Assembly: GCA_030616025.1 (NCBI GenBank)
Contig: JAUWYD010000007.1
Location: forward strand, 1 to 12,900
Length of the DNA stretch: 12,900 nucleotides
Reading direction: 5' to 3'
Source of the DNA: Chloroflexota bacterium
GTDB lineage: Bacteria > Chloroflexota > Anaerolineae > UBA7937 > B3-Chlor
Positions 1 to 5,622 of the stretch are shown here, in pieces. A model generated the notes under the pieces. It saw only the letters and a program-made list of their open reading frames with translations. It was not told the origin of the DNA and made no database searches. Position numbers and translations under genes: made by a program. Position 1 is the first letter of the stretch. Each line of letters begins with the position of its first letter.

Positions 1-132
1 GGACAGCCACCGATAATCCTCGGAGGTGAACCTACTCGGCAACAGGCCATACGGGCGCCCCCAATCTATTAACTTAAGCTCCTCGGGCGCAGGCCCCAAG
101 CCCATGAACGAGGCGAGCGCCCTTAGGATTTT
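1..132 (-). CDS. -1 frame extension of tail chaperone (GT-type), partial
   Basis: The -1 frame relative to the chaperone gene opens after a TGA at 141-139 and stays open to the window edge, giving 43 codons after the Lys codon of the A5 run. The predicted peptide looks protein-like: ILRALASFMGLGPAP, then EELKLIDWGRPYGLL and EDYRWL, with the acidic/aromatic make-up of the T half of tail chaperones. There is no ribosome site in front of its only ATG (105-103) and no other likely start, so entry by -1 frameshift is the best explanation. It is cut by the window edge. Confidence 0.6.
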
Positions 133-476
133 TCCTCTTCAGGTTCGACCAGTTGGTCGATCGACATCTGAATTACGGTGCTGACCCAAAGGAAACAATC
201 ACTGTCAGCCTCGGCCAGCTTCTCGAACGCCTCGGGGTTTTGGTAGGGCTTGGGCAACGCCTTGCCCATACCGTCCTCGAGGTTCCAGTCGAGAATCTGC
301 TCGCTGTATATCTGACAGATCCGCTTCAGGGCCTCCTCGCTCTCGAAGTAACTGCCGAGATCGGAGAGCTCCCGGTAGACCGAGATGCCGATCTGCTCCC
401 TTCTCTCAACCCACTTCTCAAGGTGGGACTCCCCCTTCAGAGGACACGTCACCTTGACTCTCTTGATCTCACCCAC
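123..476 (-). CDS. Putative tail assembly chaperone (G-type)
   Basis: A 117-residue acidic protein in the place of the tail assembly chaperone, after the tail tube gene. It shows an N-terminal beta segment (EIKRVKVTCPLKG), a helical middle (LKRICQIYSEQI), the LDWNLEDGMGKALPKPYQNP stretch (62-81), a D-W-N plus L-P-x-P pattern common in these chaperones, and an acidic end (VEPEEEKS). The start is GTG 476 with GGAGG six bases upstream. The gene ends at TAA 125-123 immediately after an A5 run where the -1 frame becomes open, as expected for a G/GT pair. It would bind the tape measure protein during tail assembly. The role is inferred from position, motif and frameshift layout. Confidence 0.75.
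   Translation of the reverse strand: MGEIKRVKVTCPLKGESHLEKWVERREQIGISVYRELSDLGSYFESEEALKRICQIYSEQILDWNLEDGMGKALPKPYQNPEAFEKLAEADSDCFLWVSTVIQMSIDQLVEPEEEKS
127..135 (-). promoter_or_regulatory. Candidate -1 programmed frameshift site
   Basis: Minus-strand GGAAAAATC, read in frame as GAA AAA TCC TAA. The Lys tRNA on AAA can slip back one base onto AAA and continue as ATC CTA. It is not a textbook X-XXY-YYZ heptamer, because the Glu codon re-pairs poorly. A GC inverted repeat (GGGCGC/GCGCCC at 117-122 and 85-90) lies directly downstream and could form a stimulating stem. Confidence 0.5.
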
Positions 477-477
477 T

Positions 478-960
478 CTATCCTCCTCTCTTGAGGGCCG
501 AGCCGATTATGTCCGTCTCCTCGGCCTTGATCATGTACCGCTTGAGCTCCCCCGTCTCGTCGAACAAGAACCACATACCATCTGGCATTAGCCTCCAATA
601 GTCGGGAGAGTGATGTTCGTAGAAGTTTGTGTGGGTCACGATAGCGAGGAGGCCGCCAGGCTTCAGGATACGGGCCAACTCGGGGACCCACTCCCAAATC
701 CTACCGACGTGTTCCATCGTGCAGCCAGATATAACGACATCGAAGGTACACCGAGGAAAGGGATACTGATAAGGCTCGACCACGGCGTCCACGTTCCGGC
801 CGGAGACGAGGTCGATACCCACATACCGCCACCCCTTTCCTTCGACGAGCCCCCGAAAGGATCCGTTGATGTTCAGGCTGCCGACATCGAGAACGAGCGC
901 CTTGGGTTGGGATACTCGATGCAGAGCCTCTTCCATGAGCTGATACGAGAGCTCGTGCAT
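478..960 (-). CDS. SAM-dependent methyltransferase (class I)
   Basis: A 160-residue class I methyltransferase. Motif I is VLDVGSLNINGSF (23-35), the acidic residue after strand 2 is in YVGIDL (46-51), motif post-I/IV is FDVVISGCTMEHV (73-85), and motif V/VI is LARILKPGGLLAIVTHT (95-111). This is the Methyltransf_11 layout seen in small-molecule and sugar methyltransferases, without the DPPY-type motif of DNA N-methyltransferases. The start ATG 960 follows GGGGGGTG; longer readings translate the tail tube gene out of frame. The stop is 1 base from the next start. Its acceptor is unknown; the nearby glycosyltransferase makes a sugar or glycoprotein target reasonable. Confidence 0.82.
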   Translation of the reverse strand: MHELSYQLMEEALHRVSQPKALVLDVGSLNINGSFRGLVEGKGWRYVGIDLVSGRNVDAVVEPYQYPFPRCTFDVVISGCTMEHVGRIWEWVPELARILKPGGLLAIVTHTNFYEHHSPDYWRLMPDGMWFLFDETGELKRYMIKAEETDIIGSALKRGG

Positions 961-971
961 GGCACCCCCCG

Positions 972-1370
972 TTAGACCGCGAATCCCTCCAACGAGAGCA
1001 GGCCGTCCCCGAAGAAGGGGCAGGTCAAGGCTTGGCCCGAGCCGACATCCGAGCCATGCTCGAAGTCGAACCAGCAAGAGCCCTTGTATAAGGTGGTCAG
1101 GTCGTCGCCCTTGGGGTAGATCATCAAGATGGTTTCGACGAGGCCGACCGCGATATCCTGGAGCGTCTTTGAATCCTGGTCGAACCAGACCGTAATCGAG
1201 CCAACCCAGTCCATGACCCCCTTAAGACGCTCCTTGTAACCCCCGGCTCCGTGTCTCACGATCTCGGCGAACTCGGAGCTGTGAGCCAGCGACCAAGCGT
1301 TCGCCTCCGTGAGCTCTTCTGCACCCACGTAGATCTTGGCTTCTATACCATGTACGTTGACCACTACCAT
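972..1370 (-). CDS. Putative major tail tube protein
   Basis: A 132-residue protein whose layout resembles small tail tube subunits: an initial hairpin (EAKIYVGAEELTEANAWSLA), a region ending KERLKGVMDWVGSITVWFDQD (46-66), a helix and strand (LQDIAVGLVETILMIYP), a wall strand with GSCWFDFEHG (97-106) and the closing FFGDGLLSLEGF (119-130). The pattern of W-x-G-S, a central G-S-x strand and a final F-x-G-x-G-x-L is typical of tube proteins. Position between tail terminator and tail chaperone genes (with accessory genes interposed) supports this. ATG 1370 has GGAGG seven bases upstream and overlaps the glycosyltransferase stop by 7 bases. Confidence 0.65.
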   Translation of the reverse strand: MVVVNVHGIEAKIYVGAEELTEANAWSLAHSSEFAEIVRHGAGGYKERLKGVMDWVGSITVWFDQDSKTLQDIAVGLVETILMIYPKGDDLTTLYKGSCWFDFEHGSDVGSGQALTCPFFGDGLLSLEGFAV

Positions 1371-2380
1371 CCTAATTCCTCCTTCACTGCTGGTAGAACG
1401 ATTTCCCGCAATCGATGATCGAAGGTGCAGTTAGCGATACGCTTGCGCGCTTGCCTAGCCCGCTCCTCCCTCTCTTTGTCGTGCCCCAGAAAGTAATGAA
1501 TCAGCTCCTGTAGCTCTAGGGCGCCGTCAAAGACAGGCAGGACATCACCAAACACCTCCTGGACCTCCGCCCGGTTATTGGAGATGAGCTGGAAAGCCTC
1601 ACAGGCGGCTGCTTCATAGGTCCGGGGCCCCAGGCTATGGGGCATGACCATCAAGGCACGACCCTTGTGAGGGTTGAGCACGATCCGGCTTCCGCAATAG
1701 TGGAGTATCACCTCGTCGTTGGGCATGGCCCCCTCGATCTGCATCTGGTCGGGCAACTCCTTGAGCTTGGTCCCTTCGATGTGGGCATCGATGCCTTCCC
1801 AGTCCACCGCCTTGAAGAGCTTCTCACGGACATCGTACAGCGTACCGAGGAAGAAAACCTCGTGTTGGTAACTTTCCTCGACCTCCCGGGGAAAGTGCCG
1901 CTCCGGGTCCCAGGAGTGGGGCAGATAGTAGGTCGGGCAGAACTGGCTCAGATACTCGACGCTCGCCTTGTCGTTCGTGAAGACCAGGTCGACCATCTTG
2001 GCTAGGCCCCCCTGCGTCTTATCCGAGTACGGGCTCTCGGTGAGGATGAGTGCCAGGGGCAGCCCGATCTTCCGCAGGCCATCGTAGGCTTTGGGGTGAA
2101 TGAGCATCCCGGTCACGATGACGACGAGGTCGATGGGCAGGAGCTCCACCGCCTTCGCGATGACGTCGTTGGCCGTGAGCCAGAGGATGTCCTCGAACAC
2201 ATACTTGTATTCGGGGTTGATCTTCTCCCAGCTAGCGCAGGCGTGACGGTAGAAGGCGATGTTATTGTGGTGGTTGAGATGCGGAGCGTCGAAGCCCCCG
2301 CGCCTCAACGCCCCCTGCCAGCCCCGAGCGACATCTATCGTCGAGAAGCTGTGGCCGGGATAGACCAGGAAAACCTTCAC
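1364..2380 (-). CDS. Glycosyltransferase, CgeB-like (GT-B type)
   Basis: A 338-residue putative glycosyltransferase, which would move a sugar from a nucleotide-sugar donor to an unknown acceptor in the cytoplasm. The N-terminal domain opens with KVFLVYPGHSFSTIDVARGW (2-21), a Rossmann-like strand and loop. The C-terminal domain carries SRIVLNPHKG (231-240) and LGPRTYEAAACEAFQLISNN (250-269), with the R-x-Y-E-x-x-A-C-E-x-F pattern typical of CgeB-type enzymes, then the closing DKEREERARQARKRI (301-315) and TFDHRL (319-324). Length is normal for a complete enzyme. The start GTG 2380 overlaps the upstream TGA, and the stop lies within the next gene's first codons. It is unusual to find it between tail terminator and tail tube genes. 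Confidence 0.85.
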   Translation of the reverse strand: MKVFLVYPGHSFSTIDVARGWQGALRRGGFDAPHLNHHNNIAFYRHACASWEKINPEYKYVFEDILWLTANDVIAKAVELLPIDLVVIVTGMLIHPKAYDGLRKIGLPLALILTESPYSDKTQGGLAKMVDLVFTNDKASVEYLSQFCPTYYLPHSWDPERHFPREVEESYQHEVFFLGTLYDVREKLFKAVDWEGIDAHIEGTKLKELPDQMQIEGAMPNDEVILHYCGSRIVLNPHKGRALMVMPHSLGPRTYEAAACEAFQLISNNRAEVQEVFGDVLPVFDGALELQELIHYFLGHDKEREERARQARKRIANCTFDHRLREIVLPAVKEELGW

Positions 2381-2691
2381 CCAAGCTTCCTGACCAGCTC
2401 CGCGAGCCTCACGGTCGCCTTCTGGGTCCTCTTCCGGGGTTCGATCACGGGAATGGGCTCGCCCTCCGGGATCTCCTCGAGCGCCTTCTTCGACAGGTGG
2501 GTGATGTCCGTGCCGACGATCCCGAGCTTCACGTAGGTGAACACGTCGGGGATGACCCGCCTCTCCCCCTTCTCGCCGATGACGTAGATGGCGTCCCCGG
2601 GTCCCTTGACGACGGTGCCCTCTTCGTATTTCTTCGCCACTTTTGCCTCCTCCTTTCTGTCTTCGGCCGGCGCTCCTTTCTTCTCTGCCAT
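2377..2691 (-). CDS. Small protein with a surface-type repeat module
   Basis: A 104-residue protein with AAGGAGG five bases before ATG 2691. The first 22 residues are Lys/Glu-rich and probably disordered. Residues about 24-82 form one compact module: EGTVVKGPGDAIYVIGEKGER, RRVIPDVFTYVKLG, then LEEIPEGEPIP. This pattern (G-T-hydrophobic-x-G-x-x-x-x-hydrophobic-Y, R-x-I-P, L-x-x-I-P-x-G) resembles a short module I associate with secreted or surface proteins, where it is often repeated; here there is one copy. The C-terminus is basic. It overlaps the glycosyltransferase gene (GTGA). Its role in the virion or in sugar addition is unknown. Confidence 0.7.
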   Translation of the reverse strand: MAEKKGAPAEDRKEEAKVAKKYEEGTVVKGPGDAIYVIGEKGERRVIPDVFTYVKLGIVGTDITHLSKKALEEIPEGEPIPVIEPRKRTQKATVRLAELVRKLG

Positions 2692-2701
2692 CGTTCCTCC
2701 T

Positions 2702-3169
2702 TTAGGTAAATATCGCCAGATCCAGTCTCAGCACGGCATAATGACACAAGATTCCGCCGACCATAGAGTGCCTGATCGCCTTGTCTATGGCTATGGGATC
2801 CTGGGCTCTGACGGTCGCCGGAATTCCCAGGTTAGGGCGCAACGCGTTGAAGGTATCCTTGACCGTATCCAGCAAAGTGTCGAACGTCTGCTCTGTGTCC
2901 GCCGAATCTTCAAGGCCCATGAACGCCCGAAGCTCGAAAGAGTAATCCTCCTGCTGGCTATGCCCGGTCCTGACGATGGGCGTCACCGCGACGCGGGATA
3001 TCCACCACGCCCTGACCTGCTCCTCTTCCTCTATGGTGTCGACATGGCTGGTCTTGAAATCCTCTTTCGTGACGGTCCATCTCTCCTGCTTGTGCACGCG
3101 CCCAACATCGGTGACGCCGTTGAGAACGGCATATATGCGGTCGCGCAGGGTCTCATAGGTCGTGGTCAC
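2702..3169 (-). CDS. Tail terminator / tail completion-like protein
   Basis: A 155-residue protein with N-terminal helix (TYETLRDRIYAVLNGV), a beta core (DYSFELRAFMGLEDS), a central helix (TFDTLLDTVKDTFNALRP) and a final strand (LCHYAVLRLDLAIF). This order of helix, strand and acidic turn followed by a D-x-L-L-D-x-V-K helix and last strand resembles tail terminator proteins that cap the tail tube and join the head. Its place right after the gp10-like gene is where such a gene is expected. The start is GTG 3169, overlapping the previous TGA, with GGAGGG nine bases upstream. Confidence 0.65.
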   Translation of the reverse strand: MTTTYETLRDRIYAVLNGVTDVGRVHKQERWTVTKEDFKTSHVDTIEEEEQVRAWWISRVAVTPIVRTGHSQQEDYSFELRAFMGLEDSADTEQTFDTLLDTVKDTFNALRPNLGIPATVRAQDPIAIDKAIRHSMVGGILCHYAVLRLDLAIFT

Positions 3170-3669
3170 TTCTCTATTCCCTCCACGACCCTGTATGACA
3201 ATACGTTGAACATGCTCATCACCTTCGGCTCGGACTCGGCCCAGCCCTGCTCGAACATCCGATGAGCGGGCGTCCCTACCCGAGCGATCTTCCTGCTGAC
3301 CAGGAAGGCCACTCTTGGCACCTCCTCAGGTGGCGTCCCCTTCACCCGCCGGACCCAAAGACGAATCGGCTCGACAGGGGGCCAGTGGGGAACGGATCCG
3401 AACTCGACGGGCTCCACGTAGCCGGCAGCCGTCCCGACGACCGTGACCCTCCCCTCGACTCCGTCGCTGATCTCGGTCACGATACCCTCGACGCCCTGAT
3501 GGAGCTCCCCGGTAGCCCCGATTGGCGTGAATCTCTTGACGTTGGGTTTTATGACCCCCACCGCCGCGTGCATCGTTTTGAGGATCTCCTTGCGGACGAC
3601 GGCGGGGGCACGGCCATACCTCTCGGCCAGCTCGACCACCTGCCGCATGTCGATCTCGATCTCGATCAC
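3166..3669 (-). CDS. HK97 gp10-like head-tail joining protein
   Basis: A 167-residue protein of the HK97 gp10 type, a neck component linking head and tail. The diagnostic stretch is TPIGATGELHQGV (48-60) followed by AAGYVEPVEFGSVPHWPP (81-98), where the TG-x-L and Y-V-E-x-V-E-F-G motifs are typical, plus TPAHRMFEQGW (133-143) near the end. The start is GTG 3669, overlapping the previous TGA (GTGA), with AAGGAAG upstream; an ATG at 3648 (residue 8) is an alternative. Longer readings extend into the preceding gene in the wrong frame. The stop again overlaps the next gene as GTGA. Confidence 0.85.
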   Translation of the reverse strand: MIEIEIDMRQVVELAERYGRAPAVVRKEILKTMHAAVGVIKPNVKRFTPIGATGELHQGVEGIVTEISDGVEGRVTVVGTAAGYVEPVEFGSVPHWPPVEPIRLWVRRVKGTPPEEVPRVAFLVSRKIARVGTPAHRMFEQGWAESEPKVMSMFNVLSYRVVEGIEK

Positions 3670-4379
3670 CGGGTCTTCCTTCCATGGAAGAGGTAGGTCG
3701 TCTCGACGTCCAGCTCGGCGATGACCCCCGCAGCGGCGACCCCCTCCTCGATGCCCAGGTGCTCCTCGTAGAGGGCTATGAGTTCCTTGGCCCTCCTCGC
3801 ATAAAAGTCGGACTTTTGCGCGTAGTTGATCACGTCCACCCCGATAGTAGGCTCGATCGATTGCCCGTATTTGACAGCCAGTGCCTGGCAGCAGAGGCCC
3901 GCCGCCAGGTGGCAGATGGCATCGAAGTCCTGCTCGGGGGTGTCGGTGGTCTCGGAGCCCTCGTTGGCGAAGACGTAGGGGAGCGTGTAGGTGATACGCA
4001 TCGTCTCGCTGCTGCCCGGAGTGTGGTTGGGAAGGTAGAGGTAACGCTTGGTGGCATCCCGGTAGTCGTCGATCCAGTCCTCGTCCTCGAGGGGCGTCGG
4101 CGGATCGTCGCTGGCGATGGTCGGGGCCGGATATTCTAGCAGAATAATACGGGAGAAGCCCTCGACCCATCCAGTGAAGATCGTCGCGTTGATTTCGTAA
4201 TATTTGCCCCCATCGCCGGACAGATCTTTGACGGCACTCTCTTTGGGCCGGTCCTTGCTATACCTCTCCAGGGCGGCCTCGATCTGCTCGTCACGAGAAT
4301 CAGAGGGATATTCACCTTCGGAGACACCCTCGAGCTTGATGTCCACCCGAGCGTTGAAAACCGATAGCGCCGTAGTCAT
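3666..4379 (-). CDS. Head-tail connector/adaptor-like protein
   Basis: A 237-residue protein. The N-terminal helix DEQIEAALERYSKDRP (30-45), a central beta region (YYEINATIFTGWVEGFSRI, then ETMRITYTLPYVF) and a C-terminal helical bundle (DAICHLAAGLCCQALAVKYG, FYARRAKELIALYEEHLG) form a pattern common to phage proteins that sit under the portal and receive the tail. The position before an HK97 gp10-like gene agrees. The start ATG 4379 overlaps the upstream stop (ATGA). The stop TGA overlaps the next gene's GTG start. The exact family is not named with certainty; it could also be called a neck or packaging-completion protein. Confidence 0.72.
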   Translation of the reverse strand: MTTALSVFNARVDIKLEGVSEGEYPSDSRDEQIEAALERYSKDRPKESAVKDLSGDGGKYYEINATIFTGWVEGFSRIILLEYPAPTIASDDPPTPLEDEDWIDDYRDATKRYLYLPNHTPGSSETMRITYTLPYVFANEGSETTDTPEQDFDAICHLAAGLCCQALAVKYGQSIEPTIGVDVINYAQKSDFYARRAKELIALYEEHLGIEEGVAAAGVIAELDVETTYLFHGRKTR

Positions 4380-4573
4380 TTCTTTCTCTCGATCTTAAGT
4401 ACGGTTTCAATCCTCGCGAGCCGGTCCACGACATCGAGACAGAACTTGGTAAACTCACCTTTCAGTCCACTAATCTCCTTCGTGACGTGCCTGCCGTGGT
4501 TGAACTGGAAGATATAGCAACCGAGGACTGCAAGGAAGAGGACCGCGACGATCCCGGCTTGCAGACCGTTCAT
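4376..4573 (-). CDS. Small N-terminally anchored membrane protein
   Basis: A 65-residue protein with one hydrophobic helix at about 6-24 (AGIVAVLFLAVLGCYIFQF) followed by a basic, helical C-terminal part (KEISGLKGEFTKF, VDRLARIETVLKIERKK) that could form a coiled coil. ATG 4573 is supported by AAGGAGG six bases upstream. A longer reading would overlap the preceding gene and lacks a ribosome site. It overlaps the next gene as ATGA. Size and layout allow a holin, spanin-like or lysis-accessory role, but lysis genes rarely lie in the neck region and no family is recognised. Confidence 0.7.
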   Translation of the reverse strand: MNGLQAGIVAVLFLAVLGCYIFQFNHGRHVTKEISGLKGEFTKFCLDVVDRLARIETVLKIERKK

Positions 4574-4583
4574 GCGCCCCTCC

Positions 4584-4862
4584 TTAAAGGATGACGACGA
4601 CGACGTCGGGAGTCGTGCCCGTGATGACGGCCCAACACCCCTGGGCGAAGACGTAGGGAAGGCAGGGACAGAAATCGTCCGAGACATGAGCCGCCACGCT
4701 CAACGTGGCGAGAATCGTCCCGCTCCCCGCAGCGGGGTTGTCGTAGAGGGTCACGGTGGCGGCATCGTCGCCACCCGTGATCTGGAGAGCCACCAACGAA
4801 CCCCCCGATGGCTTCACGACCCCGCTGGCGGTCAAAGGCTTATGTGCCGCAGGAGTGCACAT
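4584..4862 (-). CDS. Small beta-rich probable structural protein
   Basis: A 92-residue protein with alternating hydrophobic strands (GSLVALQITGGDDAATVTLYD, then GTILATLSVAA) and a hydrophobic end (PDVVVVIL). The strand-turn pattern TVTLYDNPAAGSGTILATL recurs in small phage structural or neck proteins, which is the main hint to its role. Three Cys (65, 67, 76) are present without a clear metal motif. The start ATG 4862 overlaps the upstream TAA by one base, with GGAG a short distance upstream. It sits between capsid and connector genes. Confidence 0.7.
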   Translation of the reverse strand: MCTPAAHKPLTASGVVKPSGGSLVALQITGGDDAATVTLYDNPAAGSGTILATLSVAAHVSDDFCPCLPYVFAQGCWAVITGTTPDVVVVIL

Positions 4863-5152
4863 TATTTCTTCTCTCCTTTGGCTTCCCTCTTAGCCTCGCG
4901 CTTGGCCTTGGCCTCTTTCTTGGCCTCGGCCTTGGCCCTGGCTTCCTCCTTCTTGGCCGCCCTCGCAGCCGCGGCCTCGGCCTTCTCCCCAGCCTCAAAC
5001 TCCTCTATTCTCTCGAAGGAGACGAAGCGCTTGAAGCCCACCGGCCCCTCGATCAAGACTACCTGATCTGGATAGACCGTATAGGCCATCACTTGCTTCT
5101 GGGTGATGCCCAGGACCCTACAGGCCCTCCTGACCTTATCTGGCAAGCTCAT
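4862..5152 (-). CDS. Lys/Ala-rich small protein, unknown
   Basis: A 96-residue protein with AGGAGG five bases before ATG 5152. Residues 1-50 look like a small folded domain (VRRACRVLGITQKQVMAYTV, then DQVVLIEGPVGFKRFVSFE). Residues about 55-96 are a low-complexity charged helix built from Ala, Lys, Glu and Arg (units such as KEAKAKREAKREAK). The tail could bind DNA or pack as a single helix or coil. No family is recognised. The stop shares a base with the next start (TAATG), so the two genes are coupled. Confidence 0.7.
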   Translation of the reverse strand: MSLPDKVRRACRVLGITQKQVMAYTVYPDQVVLIEGPVGFKRFVSFERIEEFEAGEKAEAAAARAAKKEEARAKAEAKKEAKAKREAKREAKGEKK

Positions 5153-5156
5153 CTGA

Positions 5157-5172
5157 TCCTCCTATTCAGTTG
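5157..5172 (-). repeat. Direct repeat copy 2, upstream of Lys/Ala-rich gene
   Basis: Minus-strand CAACTGAATAGGAGGA, differing in one base from the copy at 5595-5610. It contains the AGGAGG of the gene starting at 5152. The two copies exactly bracket the decoration gene. Confidence 0.6.
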
Positions 5173-5176
5173 AGAA

Positions 5177-5198
5177 GGGGCGACCTAGAAGCCGCCCC
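5177..5198 (-). terminator. Terminator-like hairpin after decoration gene
   Basis: On the minus strand GGGGCGGC and GTCGCCCC form an 8-bp stem (one G-U pair) around a 6-base TTCTAG loop, followed by TTCTC. It lies 5 bases after the decoration gene stop (TAG 5206-5204) in one of the few true gaps of the window. The T tract is short, so it is more likely a leaky terminator or an mRNA 3'-end stabiliser than a full stop. Confidence 0.45.
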
Positions 5199-5203
5199 CT
5201 CCT

Positions 5204-5587
5204 CTATGCCTTCAGGCCGCCTACGAGACCCCAGATCGTCCCGTTTAGGCCCGCCGTCGGTGTGGTGCCCCCAGTGAGGTTCAGGTCGATCTCCAGGACC
5301 GAGCCTGCCACGACATTGACGGGGTCTTCCTCGCCGCCCGCCATGTGGTTGCTCTTCCACTCCGCGACGCTACCCGCGATGAAGGCTGCCAGGGCGATGG
5401 CGATGATGGCGTCTACCGTGTCGTCCTGGATGTCGATATTGGCCCCCGTGGGGTCCCCCGTCACCGTGTGTAACGTGTACTCCACGTCCACGAGCGTGAG
5501 CTGGAAGGGAATGACCAGCTTCCACACGCCGTCCGTATCGGCTATGGCTGCAAAATAGAAGTCGATAGCAACCAGTCGCTCATCCAT
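5204..5587 (-). CDS. Putative capsid decoration / head structural protein
   Basis: A 127-residue protein immediately after the capsid gene, with AGGAGG eight bases before ATG 5587. It is predicted to be mainly beta-stranded (VWKLVIPFQLTLVDVEYTL, ANIDIQDD, SVLEIDLNLTGGTTP) with one Ala/Ile-rich helix (DAIIAIALAAFIAG). There is no signal peptide. Position directly downstream of the major capsid gene, its own strong ribosome site, a hairpin after it and a compact beta-rich make-up fit a decoration or head-fibre-type protein made in high copy. I do not recognise a named family, so the function is an inference. It is bounded by near-identical 16-base repeats that contain the ribosome sites of this gene and the next one. 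Confidence 0.7.
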   Translation of the reverse strand: MDERLVAIDFYFAAIADTDGVWKLVIPFQLTLVDVEYTLHTVTGDPTGANIDIQDDTVDAIIAIALAAFIAGSVAEWKSNHMAGGEEDPVNVVAGSVLEIDLNLTGGTTPTAGLNGTIWGLVGGLKA

Positions 5588-5594
5588 CGTTGTT

Positions 5595-5610
5595 TCCTCC
5601 TATTTAGTTG
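5595..5610 (-). repeat. Direct repeat copy 1, upstream of decoration gene
   Basis: Minus-strand CAACTAAATAGGAGGA, matching 15 of 16 bases with the copy at 5157-5172. It contains the AGGAGG of the decoration gene. Confidence 0.6.
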
Positions 5611-5622
5611 TCGCCATCAGGG

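Noticed and set aside
1..105. Independent small gene starting at ATG 105 instead of a frameshift product.
   Set aside because: No ribosome site precedes the ATG, and the frame is already open and protein-like upstream as far as the A5 run, so frameshift entry is preferred, though not proven.
3670..4170. A possible N-terminal extension of the gp10-like protein to 334 residues.
   Set aside because: The extra part is the connector gene read out of frame (Arg/Gly/Pro-rich). GTG 3669 overlaps the connector stop and gives a normal family length.
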